From positions 39,548 through 103,547 of the forward strand of contig CAYVQC010000006.1 of the NCBI GenBank assembly GCA_964453995.1: a stretch of 64,000 nt of DNA, in the 5' to 3' direction. The notes beneath the pieces are model-generated. The model did no database searches, had not been told where the DNA came from, and saw only the letters and a list, made by a program, of their open reading frames with translations. A program made the position numbers and the translations under genes. Numbering within the stretch: position 1 is the first letter of the stretch; each line of letters begins with the position of its first letter. This document shows, piece after piece, positions 1 through 8,698 of the stretch. The DNA comes from SKVR01 sp964453995 (GTDB lineage: Bacteria; Bacteroidota; Bacteroidia; Bacteroidales; UBA7960).

Positions 1-613
1 CTTTCTGTTCCGTGTTTACTTTTGTGTCGGCCAGAAGTTCACTCATTCCAATAATTGTAGCCAATGGGTTTTTTATTTCATGGCTGATCTGGGCAAATAA
101 TCCTTTATTTATTTTCAACGCATTTTCAGCATTAATAACTCTCTTTTCAAGTGTTTCCATCGCCGAAAACTGCTTTTTAAAACCCATTTGCCCCGAAACA
201 TCATGGAAAGTTGTAATTACAAATGATAAAGCACCGGTCTTTTTATTGTGAATGGGTAGGGTATTTATCTGTAGCCATCTCAAATCATTTTCATTTTGTG
301 AAAGGATGCCTAATACCACATCTGATACCGGCATGCCCGTGCGCAATGTAACCCGGCTGGGAAATATTTTTGGAGATACGGATTCACCATTTTTATTTAC
401 CGGCAAAGGGATCAAGTCATGATATTCACTGTTAAAAATATGTGCGAACCTCTTCCCCATTAGCTGCCTTGCTGCTGCATTAGCAAAGCAAATATCCCCT
501 TGTGTGTTTTGACAAACAATTCCTTGCTTAATATGATCAAGAACCAGGGCATGTATGTGCGAAGATGACTCCTCTGTTAATTCAGTTTCGGCAAAGAAAT
601 TTTTTGGGATCAT
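1..613 (-). CDS. PAS-domain sensor histidine kinase (partial, C-terminus beyond window)
   Basis: The frame opens with ATG at 613 and runs off the left edge, leaving 204 codons. Residues about 20-145 look like a PAS sensor domain ending in a typical PAS C-terminal strand (ITTFHDVSG). A short coiled linker follows, then a HisKA dimerisation box with the phospho-accepting His at about residue 178 in the motif SHEIKNPLATIIGMSELL. The ATPase domain, and any receiver domain, lie outside the window. No membrane segment is visible, so this part looks cytoplasmic. It starts 23 bp after cheW on the same strand and probably shares a transcript with cheW and the chemoreceptor, which suggests a joint sensory pathway. 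The H-box resembles those of hybrid kinases, but that cannot be decided here. Confidence 0.85.
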   Translation of the reverse strand, partial: MIPKNFFAETELTEESSSHIHALVLDHIKQGIVCQNTQGDICFANAAARQLMGKRFAHIFNSEYHDLIPLPVNKNGESVSPKIFPSRVTLRTGMPVSDVVLGILSQNENDLRWLQINTLPIHNKKTGALSFVITTFHDVSGQMGFKKQFSAMETLEKRVINAENALKINKGLFAQISHEIKNPLATIIGMSELLADTKVNTEQK

Positions 614-636
614 ACTATTTCGATAATTAAGAGAGG

Positions 637-1146
637 TTAACCAGTAATTTTCGGTTTTTCATACAAGTCAGCTATGTTGTCCGCATTACAAATCGTATCC
701 ATGTTCAGAACAATTATAAACTCATTTTTAATACTTACCACACCAATGATAAAATCAGTCCTGAATTTATTGCCAATCTCGGGATAAGGCAAAATATCTT
801 CAATTTCAAATTCTTCCACCGATTGCACAGCATCAACGATTGCTCCAATGAGCATGGGCTTATTTTCGACTATAACATCGAGGGTAATGATGCATGAATC
901 AACGGTTTTTTCCGCTGGAGGCAGGCCGAGCATCAGACGGAGGTCGATTACAGGTAAAACTGTGCCTCTGAGATTTATTACCCCCGCCATATATTTAGGA
1001 GAGACTGGTACGGGGGTGATTTTACACAATTCTATTATACTCAGCACCTTGCCAGCATGAGCAGCAAAAATTTCATCAGCCAGCCTGAAGGTAAGATAAG
1101 ATTTTATGATTGTATCTTGTTGTGCATTCATGTCATTAGTTTGCAT
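637..1146 (-). CDS. cheW: CheW-like chemotaxis coupling protein
   Basis: This 169-residue protein has the length and sequence pattern of CheW, the SH3-like adaptor that links chemoreceptors to the kinase CheA. The family hallmark is the segment around residues 53-72, with GVINLRGTVLPVIDLR. The rest alternates beta strands as expected for the two-barrel fold. ATG at 1146 is used; a second ATG five codons in is possible. The gene lies 82 bp downstream of the chemoreceptor gene and 23 bp upstream of a PAS histidine kinase. No CheA, CheY, CheR or CheB is present in the window, so the partner kinase is either elsewhere or the adjacent PAS kinase takes its place (inference). Confidence 0.93.
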   Translation of the reverse strand: MQTNDMNAQQDTIIKSYLTFRLADEIFAAHAGKVLSIIELCKITPVPVSPKYMAGVINLRGTVLPVIDLRLMLGLPPAEKTVDSCIITLDVIVENKPMLIGAIVDAVQSVEEFEIEDILPYPEIGNKFRTDFIIGVVSIKNEFIIVLNMDTICNADNIADLYEKPKITG

Positions 1147-1228
1147 GGATAAAAATTAGAAGAGAAAGAGTTAAGAAAAAATCAAACGGCAAGACCCCAG
1201 GGCCAGGGAAAACCCCGGGGTCAGAAAT

Positions 1229-3340
1229 TTAAAATCGCTCATATTGATCATCTGCCGCGGCATATGCATCTGTGATCTGGTTATGAGGCTTTTTAAATTC
1301 CGCCGTTTTATCATTGTTTTCACTCTCTGTCATTGTGATTGACAGGCCGTTTTTGCTGCCATTGTTTGGGTTCCTGTTTACGGCTCCATTGGCGGGATGG
1401 GCATTGTTTTTCAGGGGGGTCTTATTCCTTCGTGCTCTTTGAACAGAATCTCCAACCTTAAAGTAGCTGATAATTTCGTACAATTGTTCTGCCTGGCTTG
1501 ATAGTTCTTCAGATGTGGTGGCCATTTCTTCACTGGCAGCAGCATTTTGCTGCACAACCTGGCTTAACTGAAGTATTGCGCTGTTTATTTGATCTGCCCC
1601 GGTGTTTTGTTCATTACTGGCGGCAGCAATTTCCTGTACAAGCATGGATGTTTTTTCGATGTCGGGAATAACATTGGTTAGCAGCACTGCTGCATCATTG
1701 GTAATTTGTACGCTGTTGCGTGCGAGTACATTGATTTCATCTGCTGCAATCTTGCTACGTTCGGCGAGTTTGCGTACTTCGGCAGCGACCACGGCAAAAC
1801 CTTTTCCGTGCTCACCGGCCCTGGCGGCTTCAACTGCTGCATTGAGTGCAAGGATATTGGTCTGGAATGCGATATCGTTGATAATACCTATCTTTTCTGC
1901 TATCATTTTTATTGAGGAGGCACTTTCGCCAGCCGCTGTACGAACCTTGGCAATATTGCCAGAGGCATTCGAGGCAATTTTTTCGGTTTGCTTTGCGTTG
2001 TCAGTATTTTGCTGGATATTGCCCGCCATCTCTTCCATTGATGAAGATATTTCTTCAACCGATGATGCCTGTTCTGATGCACCCTGGGATAATTCCTGCG
2101 AGGTGCCGCTCATTTGCTCAGTGGCCGAGGCAATATTGCCAGCGCCTGTTAATACATTGGAAATGACCTCTTTTAATTTATCGGCCATAGTAATGATAGC
2201 ACCGTATATTCCTTTAGAATTTGCTTTATCAAACGACAGCAGCAGATTACCACTGGCCACTTCATTGGCGATGTAAGCCACCTCTGTTGGTTCACCGCCT
2301 ACGTCGTTCATCACATTACGGGTTATGTAGGTGCCAATAAAGCTTGCAATAACTATCCCCACAAGAAGAAATACGATAACCAGGATGCTCGATATGGAAA
2401 CAATCCTATCGCCGGCTATGGCCTCCTGCGTTGCAATTTCTTTATTTATCTGAATGAGTTTCGCAACCAGAGCAAGCACTTCATCTTCGGCCTGGCTGGC
2501 GTTGGTCATAGAATGCCTTTCGGCACGCTCAAAGGGTTCCAGGGCTTTTTGGGTTTCAATTTCTGCAATTCGTAAGTTTTCGAATATTTGTTCCGATGCC
2601 GGTATCATAGAGGTTTCATATTCTGTCCATGCCTGGCCTGTGTTGCCTCTTACTGCAAGATTTTTGATGGTTTCCACTGATTGGTGAAACTGCCTCAGGG
2701 ATGATTGTATATTGTTAAAGGCACCTGTGACGACTGGGTTTTGTGTGTTGGCAGAGGACATCCATTGAGTCAGACCGCTGGTTGCATAATCCTCACCACC
2801 ATCAAATCCTACACCGCTATTAATTGTGTTTACTATATTTATCTGCAATTGACGATATTCCCCCTGGAATTTTTTGAGATCTTTTAGAAACTGCATGGGA
2901 TAATGGATTCCAAATTGCTCGAATTCATTCATGTATTTGATAAATGACTCATTTGCATTCTTCAGGGCAGGGGTCTTATCCAGGAACTGCGCCCAAATCA
3001 CAGCCTCTTCGGGGCTTTGATCCAGGGGTGAAAACAACTCAATGGCTTTTGTATATCTTTCGCGTGCACGGCTAATGTTCTGATGGTATCTTGGTCTGTT
3101 CTCAGGTTCAAGATTGGGGTTGAGCAAAGTTCTTTGGGCACGGAAAAGCTGCTCCATACCCGTCTCAATATCCGTAAGGTATTCAATACTGGGCAAGCGA
3201 ACATCTGATACTTCATTGAATGATTTTGAAACGCGAAATACCCCCCAATAGCCGGCTAATCCAATGCATATTGCAATGAATGCAACTGTTGTAAAGCCAA
3301 TCGTCATTTTTGTAGCCAATCGTAAATTTTTAAAATTCAT
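1229..3340 (-). CDS. methyl-accepting chemotaxis protein
   Basis: This is a 703-residue chemoreceptor. A first membrane helix lies at about residues 13-33, a periplasmic helical sensor domain of about 280 residues follows, and a second membrane helix lies at about 314-338. A HAMP-like linker (about 339-392, starting with NDVGGEP) leads into the long coiled-coil signalling domain. The hairpin tip that contacts CheW/CheA is recognisable at residues 488-530 (IAFQTNILALNAAVEAARAG). The C-terminal tail after about residue 640 is low-complexity and lacks an obvious CheR-docking pentapeptide. The start at 3340 is chosen because AGGAGG sits 7 nt upstream and the N-terminal helix begins directly after it; a longer frame to 3376 lacks such support. 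It precedes cheW on the same strand. Confidence 0.94.
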   Translation of the reverse strand: MNFKNLRLATKMTIGFTTVAFIAICIGLAGYWGVFRVSKSFNEVSDVRLPSIEYLTDIETGMEQLFRAQRTLLNPNLEPENRPRYHQNISRARERYTKAIELFSPLDQSPEEAVIWAQFLDKTPALKNANESFIKYMNEFEQFGIHYPMQFLKDLKKFQGEYRQLQINIVNTINSGVGFDGGEDYATSGLTQWMSSANTQNPVVTGAFNNIQSSLRQFHQSVETIKNLAVRGNTGQAWTEYETSMIPASEQIFENLRIAEIETQKALEPFERAERHSMTNASQAEDEVLALVAKLIQINKEIATQEAIAGDRIVSISSILVIVFLLVGIVIASFIGTYITRNVMNDVGGEPTEVAYIANEVASGNLLLSFDKANSKGIYGAIITMADKLKEVISNVLTGAGNIASATEQMSGTSQELSQGASEQASSVEEISSSMEEMAGNIQQNTDNAKQTEKIASNASGNIAKVRTAAGESASSIKMIAEKIGIINDIAFQTNILALNAAVEAARAGEHGKGFAVVAAEVRKLAERSKIAADEINVLARNSVQITNDAAVLLTNVIPDIEKTSMLVQEIAAASNEQNTGADQINSAILQLSQVVQQNAAASEEMATTSEELSSQAEQLYEIISYFKVGDSVQRARRNKTPLKNNAHPANGAVNRNPNNGSKNGLSITMTESENNDKTAEFKKPHNQITDAYAAADDQYERF

Positions 3341-3347
3341 AGTTTGT

Positions 3348-3353
3348 CCTCCT
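3348..3353 (-). promoter_or_regulatory. Shine-Dalgarno site of the chemoreceptor gene
   Basis: AGGAGG lies on the minus strand 7 nt before the ATG at 3340, inside the longer match AAGGAGGA. Strong Shine-Dalgarno sites are uncommon in Bacteroidota, so this one both decides the start and is itself noteworthy. Confidence 0.7.
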
Positions 3354-3504
3354 TGATATTTCCGGTGATCACACAATCATGTTTCCCGGGTTTATTTTCA
3401 ATATTAGAATTAATTATTATCAACACTGTTTGCCGTGGTTCGCTTACGCAAAGGACATTGATTCTTCGCTTATGCATAATGGATCCATCAATAAGAAAGC
3501 GATA

Positions 3505-3512
3505 CAAAAATA
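3505..3512 (-). promoter_or_regulatory. possible -7 element for the chemoreceptor/cheW operon
   Basis: The minus strand reads TATTTTTG, a perfect match to the Bacteroidota -7 consensus TAnnTTTG, 165 bp before the chemoreceptor ATG. There is no -33 TTTG at 19-21 bp, so this is a weak call. Confidence 0.3.
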
Positions 3513-3654
3513 CCTGGCCCACAGTATTTTCATGTCGGTAGCAACCACAAAAAAAAGTGGTGTAGACTATGAAAATAAACCGGGAATAAACCTTAGCACC
3601 CCTAAGGGTTTACTCTTAAGGTAAGGTGTAATTAACAAATGGGGGAGATGACCG

Positions 3655-4317
3655 TTACATGCCTGCCAGCTTGTTCTTCAAAGCATATAATACCAGGTTA
3701 ACAGTGTTTTTTGTGTTGGTCTTCATCAGCAGACTTGATCGATGAGACTCAATGGTTTTGATACTGCGGTTTAGTTTATCAGCAATTTCAGTTGTTGTCA
3801 TTCCTTTGCAAAATAACTCCAGAACCTCCATTTCCCTTTTAGATAATCCAAGCTTCTCTACCACCGGCACTGCAATTTGTGTAGACTGCTTCATGAATTG
3901 GGATACAACTTTTTGCAGAATTTCATAGGAATAGAAGTTTTCTCCGTTGAGTACCGTAGTGATTGCTCTTCGTAATTCATATATCCCGGCAGATTTGAGG
4001 ACAAAACCCATTACACCTGCATTTATCATTTGCTCGTACTCATTTTTACCGTCAAGCATGGTAAGCACAAGAATCTTTAGGTCAGGATTCAGGAGAAGAG
4101 CATTTTTTGTAGCCTCATATCCGTTCATACGGGGCATTTCTAAATCCATCAGGATCAGGTCGGGATTTGATGATGTTTGCAGCAGGTCCATAAATTCCTC
4201 TCCGTTGGCAGCTTCCCCAATTATCTGGCCCAGTTTCTCCTTTTCGATCAGCAAACGGATTCCTTCACGAAATAGGGTATGATCATCTACCAGGATAATC
4301 TTCGGAATATTTTTCAT
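3655..4317 (-). CDS. NarL/FixJ-family response regulator
   Basis: This 220-residue protein has an N-terminal receiver domain (residues about 5-120, acidic pocket in IILVDDHTLF, phospho-acceptor Asp in LILMDLEMPRMNGYEA, conserved Lys in FVLKSAG). A C-terminal LuxR-type helix-turn-helix covers about 150-215 (LSKREMEVLELFCKGMTTTEIA). It should bind DNA after phosphorylation by a partner kinase. ATG at 4317 is chosen because the receiver fold begins directly after it; a longer frame adds 18 residues with no homology. The gene lies 66 bp downstream of a NarX-type kinase on the same strand, which is the natural partner for this regulator family. Confidence 0.93.
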   Translation of the reverse strand: MKNIPKIILVDDHTLFREGIRLLIEKEKLGQIIGEAANGEEFMDLLQTSSNPDLILMDLEMPRMNGYEATKNALLLNPDLKILVLTMLDGKNEYEQMINAGVMGFVLKSAGIYELRRAITTVLNGENFYSYEILQKVVSQFMKQSTQIAVPVVEKLGLSKREMEVLELFCKGMTTTEIADKLNRSIKTIESHRSSLLMKTNTKNTVNLVLYALKNKLAGM

Positions 4318-4383
4318 GATTCTTTTGTTTTTTTTGCCAAAATTCAAAAAACCAGGTTTGCTCAAAAACAATCTCTAAACGTA

Positions 4384-5838
4384 TTATCCCATTACTGGTG
4401 AATTGTTATTTTCAACAAGTGTTTCTGCTGGTATTTCTATAAATACTTCGATTCCCTTACCGGGAGATGAATCCATAAACATTTTTCCTTTCAGTGCTTC
4501 CACCCTGGTGTGTATACCCGAAAGCCCAAAACCCTGGGGAAGGAGAGACAAGCCTTTGAAGGGAAACCCTGATCCATTATCCCGGTAACTGAGCTTAACG
4601 GTCTGATTCATATAATCTGCCGTGCATTCAATCCATACATTTTTTGCTGCTGAATGTTTGAGGGTATTGTTAATTAACTCACTGATGATACGGTATAATG
4701 TAATTTCGATGGTATGGTTCAATTTGCCGGAAATATTATACTGAAAGTTAATTTGGATCTGCCCGGCCATGGTAATGTCTTTTACAAGGCTTTGCAGGGT
4801 ATTGAATAATCCGTTTTTTGTTAACGTTGAGGGATTCAAACCATGGGAGATCTGGCGCGCTTCCAGGATTGCTGTATCAATAGCCTTCATTCCTTTTTCA
4901 ATAATAAGCTCATTTTGGGTTGGATCATTGTTTTTGGCTAACCATTGAAAGTACAGTTTAATGGCTGCTAAAACAGGACCAAGGCCATCATGCAATTCTC
5001 TTGAAAACCTGTTTCTTTCGTTTTCCTGTACTTCTATGGTGTTGATTAACAGCTTGTATTCGATTTCTTCCTGCAATGTAACATCTTCCAGGATGCCTTC
5101 ATAATATTCAGCTTCGCCCAATGCGTTTTTATACATTCTGGCACTACCCCTTACCCAAATACGCTTTCCATTTTTGGTGATAAACTGGGTTTTAAAGCCT
5201 TTCACTTCACCGTGCTGTAGAAGCATTGTTTTTAGATACTCTCTTGTGTTTGGCTTTCTGAATGCTTTGTCAAAGCGGAAGTTATGCTTCTTAAGATCGC
5301 TGAAGCTGCTATAGCCATTAATTTTTGCAAAAGCCGGGTTGGCCATCAAAAGAGTGCCATCTGCGGCTACCCTGTAAATCCCTACAGGGATACTCTGGTA
5401 GAAACCAAGGAGCTTTTCTTCAATGTTTTTGAGGGAGGTTTTCGCACGGTTTAGTTCTTTTTCAACTTTGATCCTTTGAAAGGCAATCTCAAAAGTAATT
5501 TTCAGGTCTCGCTCCTGCACGGGTTTGGTCAGATATCCATAAGGCAGGGTTTGTTTTGCCCGGTCAAGAATATCCTGATCGGAATATGCGGTGAGGTAAA
5601 TAACCGGGGTTCCATAACGTTCAATAATAATTTTAGCCAGTTCAATGCCATCCATGTCACCATCGATCATTATGTCCATCAAAACCAGATCGGGCTGAAG
5701 GGTTTGCAGGGCAGAAAGGGCATCGTGTGCATTAACTGCCCTTCCGCACACCTGGTAACCCAGTCTTTCTAAACGGGCTGTAATCGCCATTGCGATGAGC
5801 TTTTCATCTTCTACGATGTAAATTTTTTCTTTGCTCAT
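4384..5838 (-). CDS. response-regulator/PAS/NarX-type hybrid histidine kinase
   Basis: This 484-residue soluble protein starts with a receiver domain (residues 5-118, phospho-acceptor Asp55, conserved Lys105). A coiled linker and one PAS domain (about 140-258) follow, and then a HisKA_3 dimerisation domain with His283 in ERNRFSRELHDGLGPVLAAI. A GHKL ATPase domain ends the protein (N-box in ELINNTLKHS, G-boxes in DNGSGFPF and GFGLSGIHTRV). HisKA_3 kinases usually pair with LuxR-type regulators, matching the next gene. A receiver placed first suggests it takes phosphate or a signal from another kinase, possibly the HisKA_2 kinase whose stop lies 6 bp upstream. No membrane helix is seen. Confidence 0.92.
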   Translation of the reverse strand: MSKEKIYIVEDEKLIAMAITARLERLGYQVCGRAVNAHDALSALQTLQPDLVLMDIMIDGDMDGIELAKIIIERYGTPVIYLTAYSDQDILDRAKQTLPYGYLTKPVQERDLKITFEIAFQRIKVEKELNRAKTSLKNIEEKLLGFYQSIPVGIYRVAADGTLLMANPAFAKINGYSSFSDLKKHNFRFDKAFRKPNTREYLKTMLLQHGEVKGFKTQFITKNGKRIWVRGSARMYKNALGEAEYYEGILEDVTLQEEIEYKLLINTIEVQENERNRFSRELHDGLGPVLAAIKLYFQWLAKNNDPTQNELIIEKGMKAIDTAILEARQISHGLNPSTLTKNGLFNTLQSLVKDITMAGQIQINFQYNISGKLNHTIEITLYRIISELINNTLKHSAAKNVWIECTADYMNQTVKLSYRDNGSGFPFKGLSLLPQGFGLSGIHTRVEALKGKMFMDSSPGKGIEVFIEIPAETLVENNNSPVMG

Positions 5839-5844
5839 GACATG

Positions 5845-8190
5845 TTAAATATTTTGGGGGAAATGAATTTCAACTCTTGTTCCTTTCGTGTTTTTAAGAT
5901 CAATATTTCCTTTTAGCTGATCTGTTAGCTCTTCAATAATCCTATAGCCCAGGGTGGTGCCTTTTTTTATTTCCCCCAGGTCAGTCATACCTATTCCATT
6001 GTCGGCAACAATCAATGTATTCCATGCTTGGTGTTTCTTAAAACCAATGATTACCTGCCCTGATTCTTTGGCTTTGAAAGCATGTTTGAAAGCATTGCTC
6101 AGGAGCTCATTTACCAGTAAGCCACAATAGATTGCCTGGTTGAATGGGATTGTATCTCCTTCATTGATATCAACATTAATTTCAATTGTTTTGCCATTGT
6201 AGGTTTCCTTTGTCAGATAAGCCAGTTCAGTAATGTACAATTTGAAGTTGATCTTGTTGAAGTTTTTAGTTTGGTAAAGATATTCATGCACCAGTGCCAT
6301 GGATTTGATTCTGTTCAGGCTTAAAGTGAAAAACTCCTCCATGGCTTTGTCTTTGATTTGAAGAGACTGAAGATAAATCAGACTGGATATGATCTGCAGG
6401 TTGTTTTTGACCCGGTGCTGGACTTCTTTTAACAATACATCTTTTTCTGCAATAGAGTTTTGCATCTCTTTTTCGTATTCCTTCTGAGGGGTAATATCCC
6501 AAAAGGATCCGATCATATGAGATACTTCACCTTTTTCGTCGAGGAGGTAATTTGCAGATATCCAGCATGAAAAGCAAGAGCCGTCATTTCGCATTGCTAT
6601 TTTTTCACCGGCCCATGTTTCCTCGTTTTTAAGCTCTTTAATAATATCGTTTACATGATTTTTGGTAATCCAAAAATCGGATGAATGCATATCCATGATC
6701 TCTTCTTTCGAGTTATAGCCCCACATTTTTGCAAAAGCATCATTTACATTGGTAATTGCTCCATTAGCTTTTGTGATTGCCAGCCCTGTTAAGGAATTAT
6801 GGAATGCCTTTTCCATGAGCTTCAATTCCATTTCAGTATTTTTTGTTTCATCAATAATTCTGGTCATTCCTACCATTCTTTCCGGTGTGCCTGCTGAATC
6901 ATAAAAAATGATAGCATCTTCTGTTACCCAGCTTATATCCCCTCCTTTTTTTACAATCCTGAATGCATGTTGGAAATCCTTTCTTTCCCTAATTGCGCTC
7001 TCCATTACTTTATCATATGCATCCCTGTCTTCCGGATGTACTGTATTCAATAAAAAAGTGCCGGTCATTTCTATTTCATCTTTTTCATACTCCAGAATCC
7101 GGTAGAGATTTTCACTCCAAACCGCCTCATCGGTTTTCATTTTCCATTCCCATGCCCCCATATTTCCAGCCATTTCAGCCAATCTGAATCTTTCCGACGC
7201 TTCAATCAGCTTTTGCTTTGAATGCTTATAGGCAGTTATATCCCTGGCAAAACCCGAAATTTCATTTCTGCTGCTGATAAAAGATACACTCATGGCAACA
7301 TCATAAACAGACCCATCTTTCCTTTTGTGTTTTGTTTCAAATACATCCGACCCCTGTTTTACAATCCGAAGAATATGATCGTGAATTTCATCATTGCTCT
7401 CTAAAACCTCAAGGTCTCTTATATTAAGTTTAAGCAGTTCCTCACGGCTAAAACCCGACATGGCGCAGTAGGTGTTGTTTACAAGCTTCAGGTTGCCCAT
7501 AAGATCTACCACCCAAAACCCTTCCATTGAAGCTTCGAGAAAAGCATTCAGCTGTTCTGATTTTTCAAGAATTGTTTTTTCAGCCTTGTTTTTTTCACTT
7601 CCATCCCGAATTGCCGAAAGAAAGTACGTTCTTCCGTTTTGGATTGTTTTTGCAACGTTAACATCCACTTCCATGGTGCTCCCTGCTTTGGTTTCTACTT
7701 CCAGGGAAATCTGGCTTGTACTGCTGTTTTCGAATACAAGATGTTTTATTTTCTGAATTTGATCGGGGGTTATCAGTTTGCTGAGATTCATTCCCTGTAT
7801 CTCTTGTTTCGTGTAGCCAAGCAGGTCAGTGGTTTTTTGGTTACAATCAATCAATTTCCCATCAAAATCGCTTAGTAGCATTGCATCCGGGCTATATTCA
7901 CACAGACTTTTAAAATTCTCATCAGGTGATGTGGCTGGATTCTGTCTTTTGTCGTTTTTTAAGGTTTTACGGTATTTACCATAAAAATATGCAGTTGTGC
8001 CTGCCAAAAAAATGCAAAGCAGCGATAAAGCGAGAATTATATGATCAGAAGAGATGGGACTCCCGGGAGTAATCAAATATAGGATGCTACCACTGCCCGA
8101 TTGTATTACAAGGGAAACTGGATCCTTTGAAGCAATTGGTATTTTTTTAGAATTAGTATGGGTTTTATTTGATAATAAAGAATTCTCCAT
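5845..8190 (-). CDS. multi-PAS sensor histidine kinase of the HisKA_2 type
   Basis: This 781-residue protein has a single membrane helix at about residues 50-70 and then four consecutive PAS domains (about 92-200, 210-320, 332-450 and 457-570; several end in the typical RDxT/WDIT strand). A HisKA_2 dimerisation box follows, with His592 in LLKEVQHRVKNNLQIISSLI. The ATPase domain ends the protein (ELLSNAFKHAF, DNGIGM). ATG at 8190 is used; a longer reading would need GTG at 8220. The stop lies 6 bp before the next kinase gene, so the two kinases and the NarL-type regulator form one transcription unit. The bound cofactor or signal cannot be told from sequence. Confidence 0.92.
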   Translation of the reverse strand: MENSLLSNKTHTNSKKIPIASKDPVSLVIQSGSGSILYLITPGSPISSDHIILALSLLCIFLAGTTAYFYGKYRKTLKNDKRQNPATSPDENFKSLCEYSPDAMLLSDFDGKLIDCNQKTTDLLGYTKQEIQGMNLSKLITPDQIQKIKHLVFENSSTSQISLEVETKAGSTMEVDVNVAKTIQNGRTYFLSAIRDGSEKNKAEKTILEKSEQLNAFLEASMEGFWVVDLMGNLKLVNNTYCAMSGFSREELLKLNIRDLEVLESNDEIHDHILRIVKQGSDVFETKHKRKDGSVYDVAMSVSFISSRNEISGFARDITAYKHSKQKLIEASERFRLAEMAGNMGAWEWKMKTDEAVWSENLYRILEYEKDEIEMTGTFLLNTVHPEDRDAYDKVMESAIRERKDFQHAFRIVKKGGDISWVTEDAIIFYDSAGTPERMVGMTRIIDETKNTEMELKLMEKAFHNSLTGLAITKANGAITNVNDAFAKMWGYNSKEEIMDMHSSDFWITKNHVNDIIKELKNEETWAGEKIAMRNDGSCFSCWISANYLLDEKGEVSHMIGSFWDITPQKEYEKEMQNSIAEKDVLLKEVQHRVKNNLQIISSLIYLQSLQIKDKAMEEFFTLSLNRIKSMALVHEYLYQTKNFNKINFKLYITELAYLTKETYNGKTIEINVDINEGDTIPFNQAIYCGLLVNELLSNAFKHAFKAKESGQVIIGFKKHQAWNTLIVADNGIGMTDLGEIKKGTTLGYRIIEELTDQLKGNIDLKNTKGTRVEIHFPQNI

Positions 8191-8276
8191 AGAGTAAAAA
8201 AAATATTCGTTGCAAATCACATCAAGAAGATGGTCATTGTTATTGTTTGATTAACATGAATTGTGATTGAGTTTGT

Positions 8277-8378
8277 TCATGGGGAATCATTCGCCTTATT
8301 AGCCGCCGGTACACTGGCATACCCCAGAACAGAATTAAGAAACAAAAGGAAAAATAAGGTAAGGGTTATTGAAAGCAT
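8277..8378 (-). CDS. possible 33-residue signal-peptide-like small protein
   Basis: An ATG at 8378 opens a 33-codon frame ending in TGA at 8277. It encodes MLSITLTLFFLLFLNSVLGY followed by a short polar tail (ASVPAANKANDSP). This looks like a complete signal peptide with almost no mature part. It sits 86 bp upstream of the kinase ATG and about 50 bp downstream of a -7-like element. It may be a leader peptide, the remnant of a truncated periplasmic protein or sensor domain, or chance. There is no homology to lean on. Confidence 0.3.
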   Translation of the reverse strand: MLSITLTLFFLLFLNSVLGYASVPAANKANDSP

Positions 8379-8428
8379 TTTTATTACATAAAATAACAAT
8401 TTCAGGCATAAAAACAAAATAGCTTAGC

Positions 8429-8436
8429 CAAAGTTA
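8429..8436 (-). promoter_or_regulatory. possible -7 element for the kinase/kinase/regulator operon
   Basis: The minus strand reads TAACTTTG, a perfect TAnnTTTG match, 50 bp before the small ORF and about 240 bp before the kinase ATG. No -33 TTTG lies at the usual distance. Confidence 0.3.
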
Positions 8437-8698
8437 CTGTCAGCATCCAAGTTTTTTTTGAGCAAGAAACTTCCGGATGATGGGCTCTTGGGTGCTTTTG
8501 AAGTTATAGGAAGGAAAAAACAAGCTTAACAGGGACAAATTCCAAATAAGGCTTCACGCTCAATTAGTAATTTTTAACAAAAAGAGACAGATGTCAATTT
8601 TGGCTGTAACATATTGTTTTAGCATCAATTTGCCGGGAGGTAAAATGCATACCCTATAAATACCAGGTGGGGTTGTCTTTTGGGCATTAATTTTTCTT

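Larger units (their letters stand above)
3341..3654. other. intergenic region upstream of the chemoreceptor gene
   Basis: These 314 bp separate the chemoreceptor gene from the NarL-type regulator that ends at 3655. Besides the Shine-Dalgarno site, a perfect Bacteroidota -7 element on the minus strand (TATTTTTG, 3505-3512) could drive the chemoreceptor/cheW/kinase transcript, although no TTTG lies at the right distance upstream. I see no gene or convincing terminator. Confidence 0.4.
8191..8698. other. intergenic region with a small signal-peptide-like ORF
   Basis: These 508 bp lie between the HisKA_2 kinase and the epimerase-like gene, both on the minus strand. They contain a possible 33-codon reading frame (8277-8378) and a perfect -7-like element (8429-8436), each listed separately. 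The remaining 250 bp next to the epimerase stop are AT-rich, with no terminator or gene that I can support. Confidence 0.4.
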
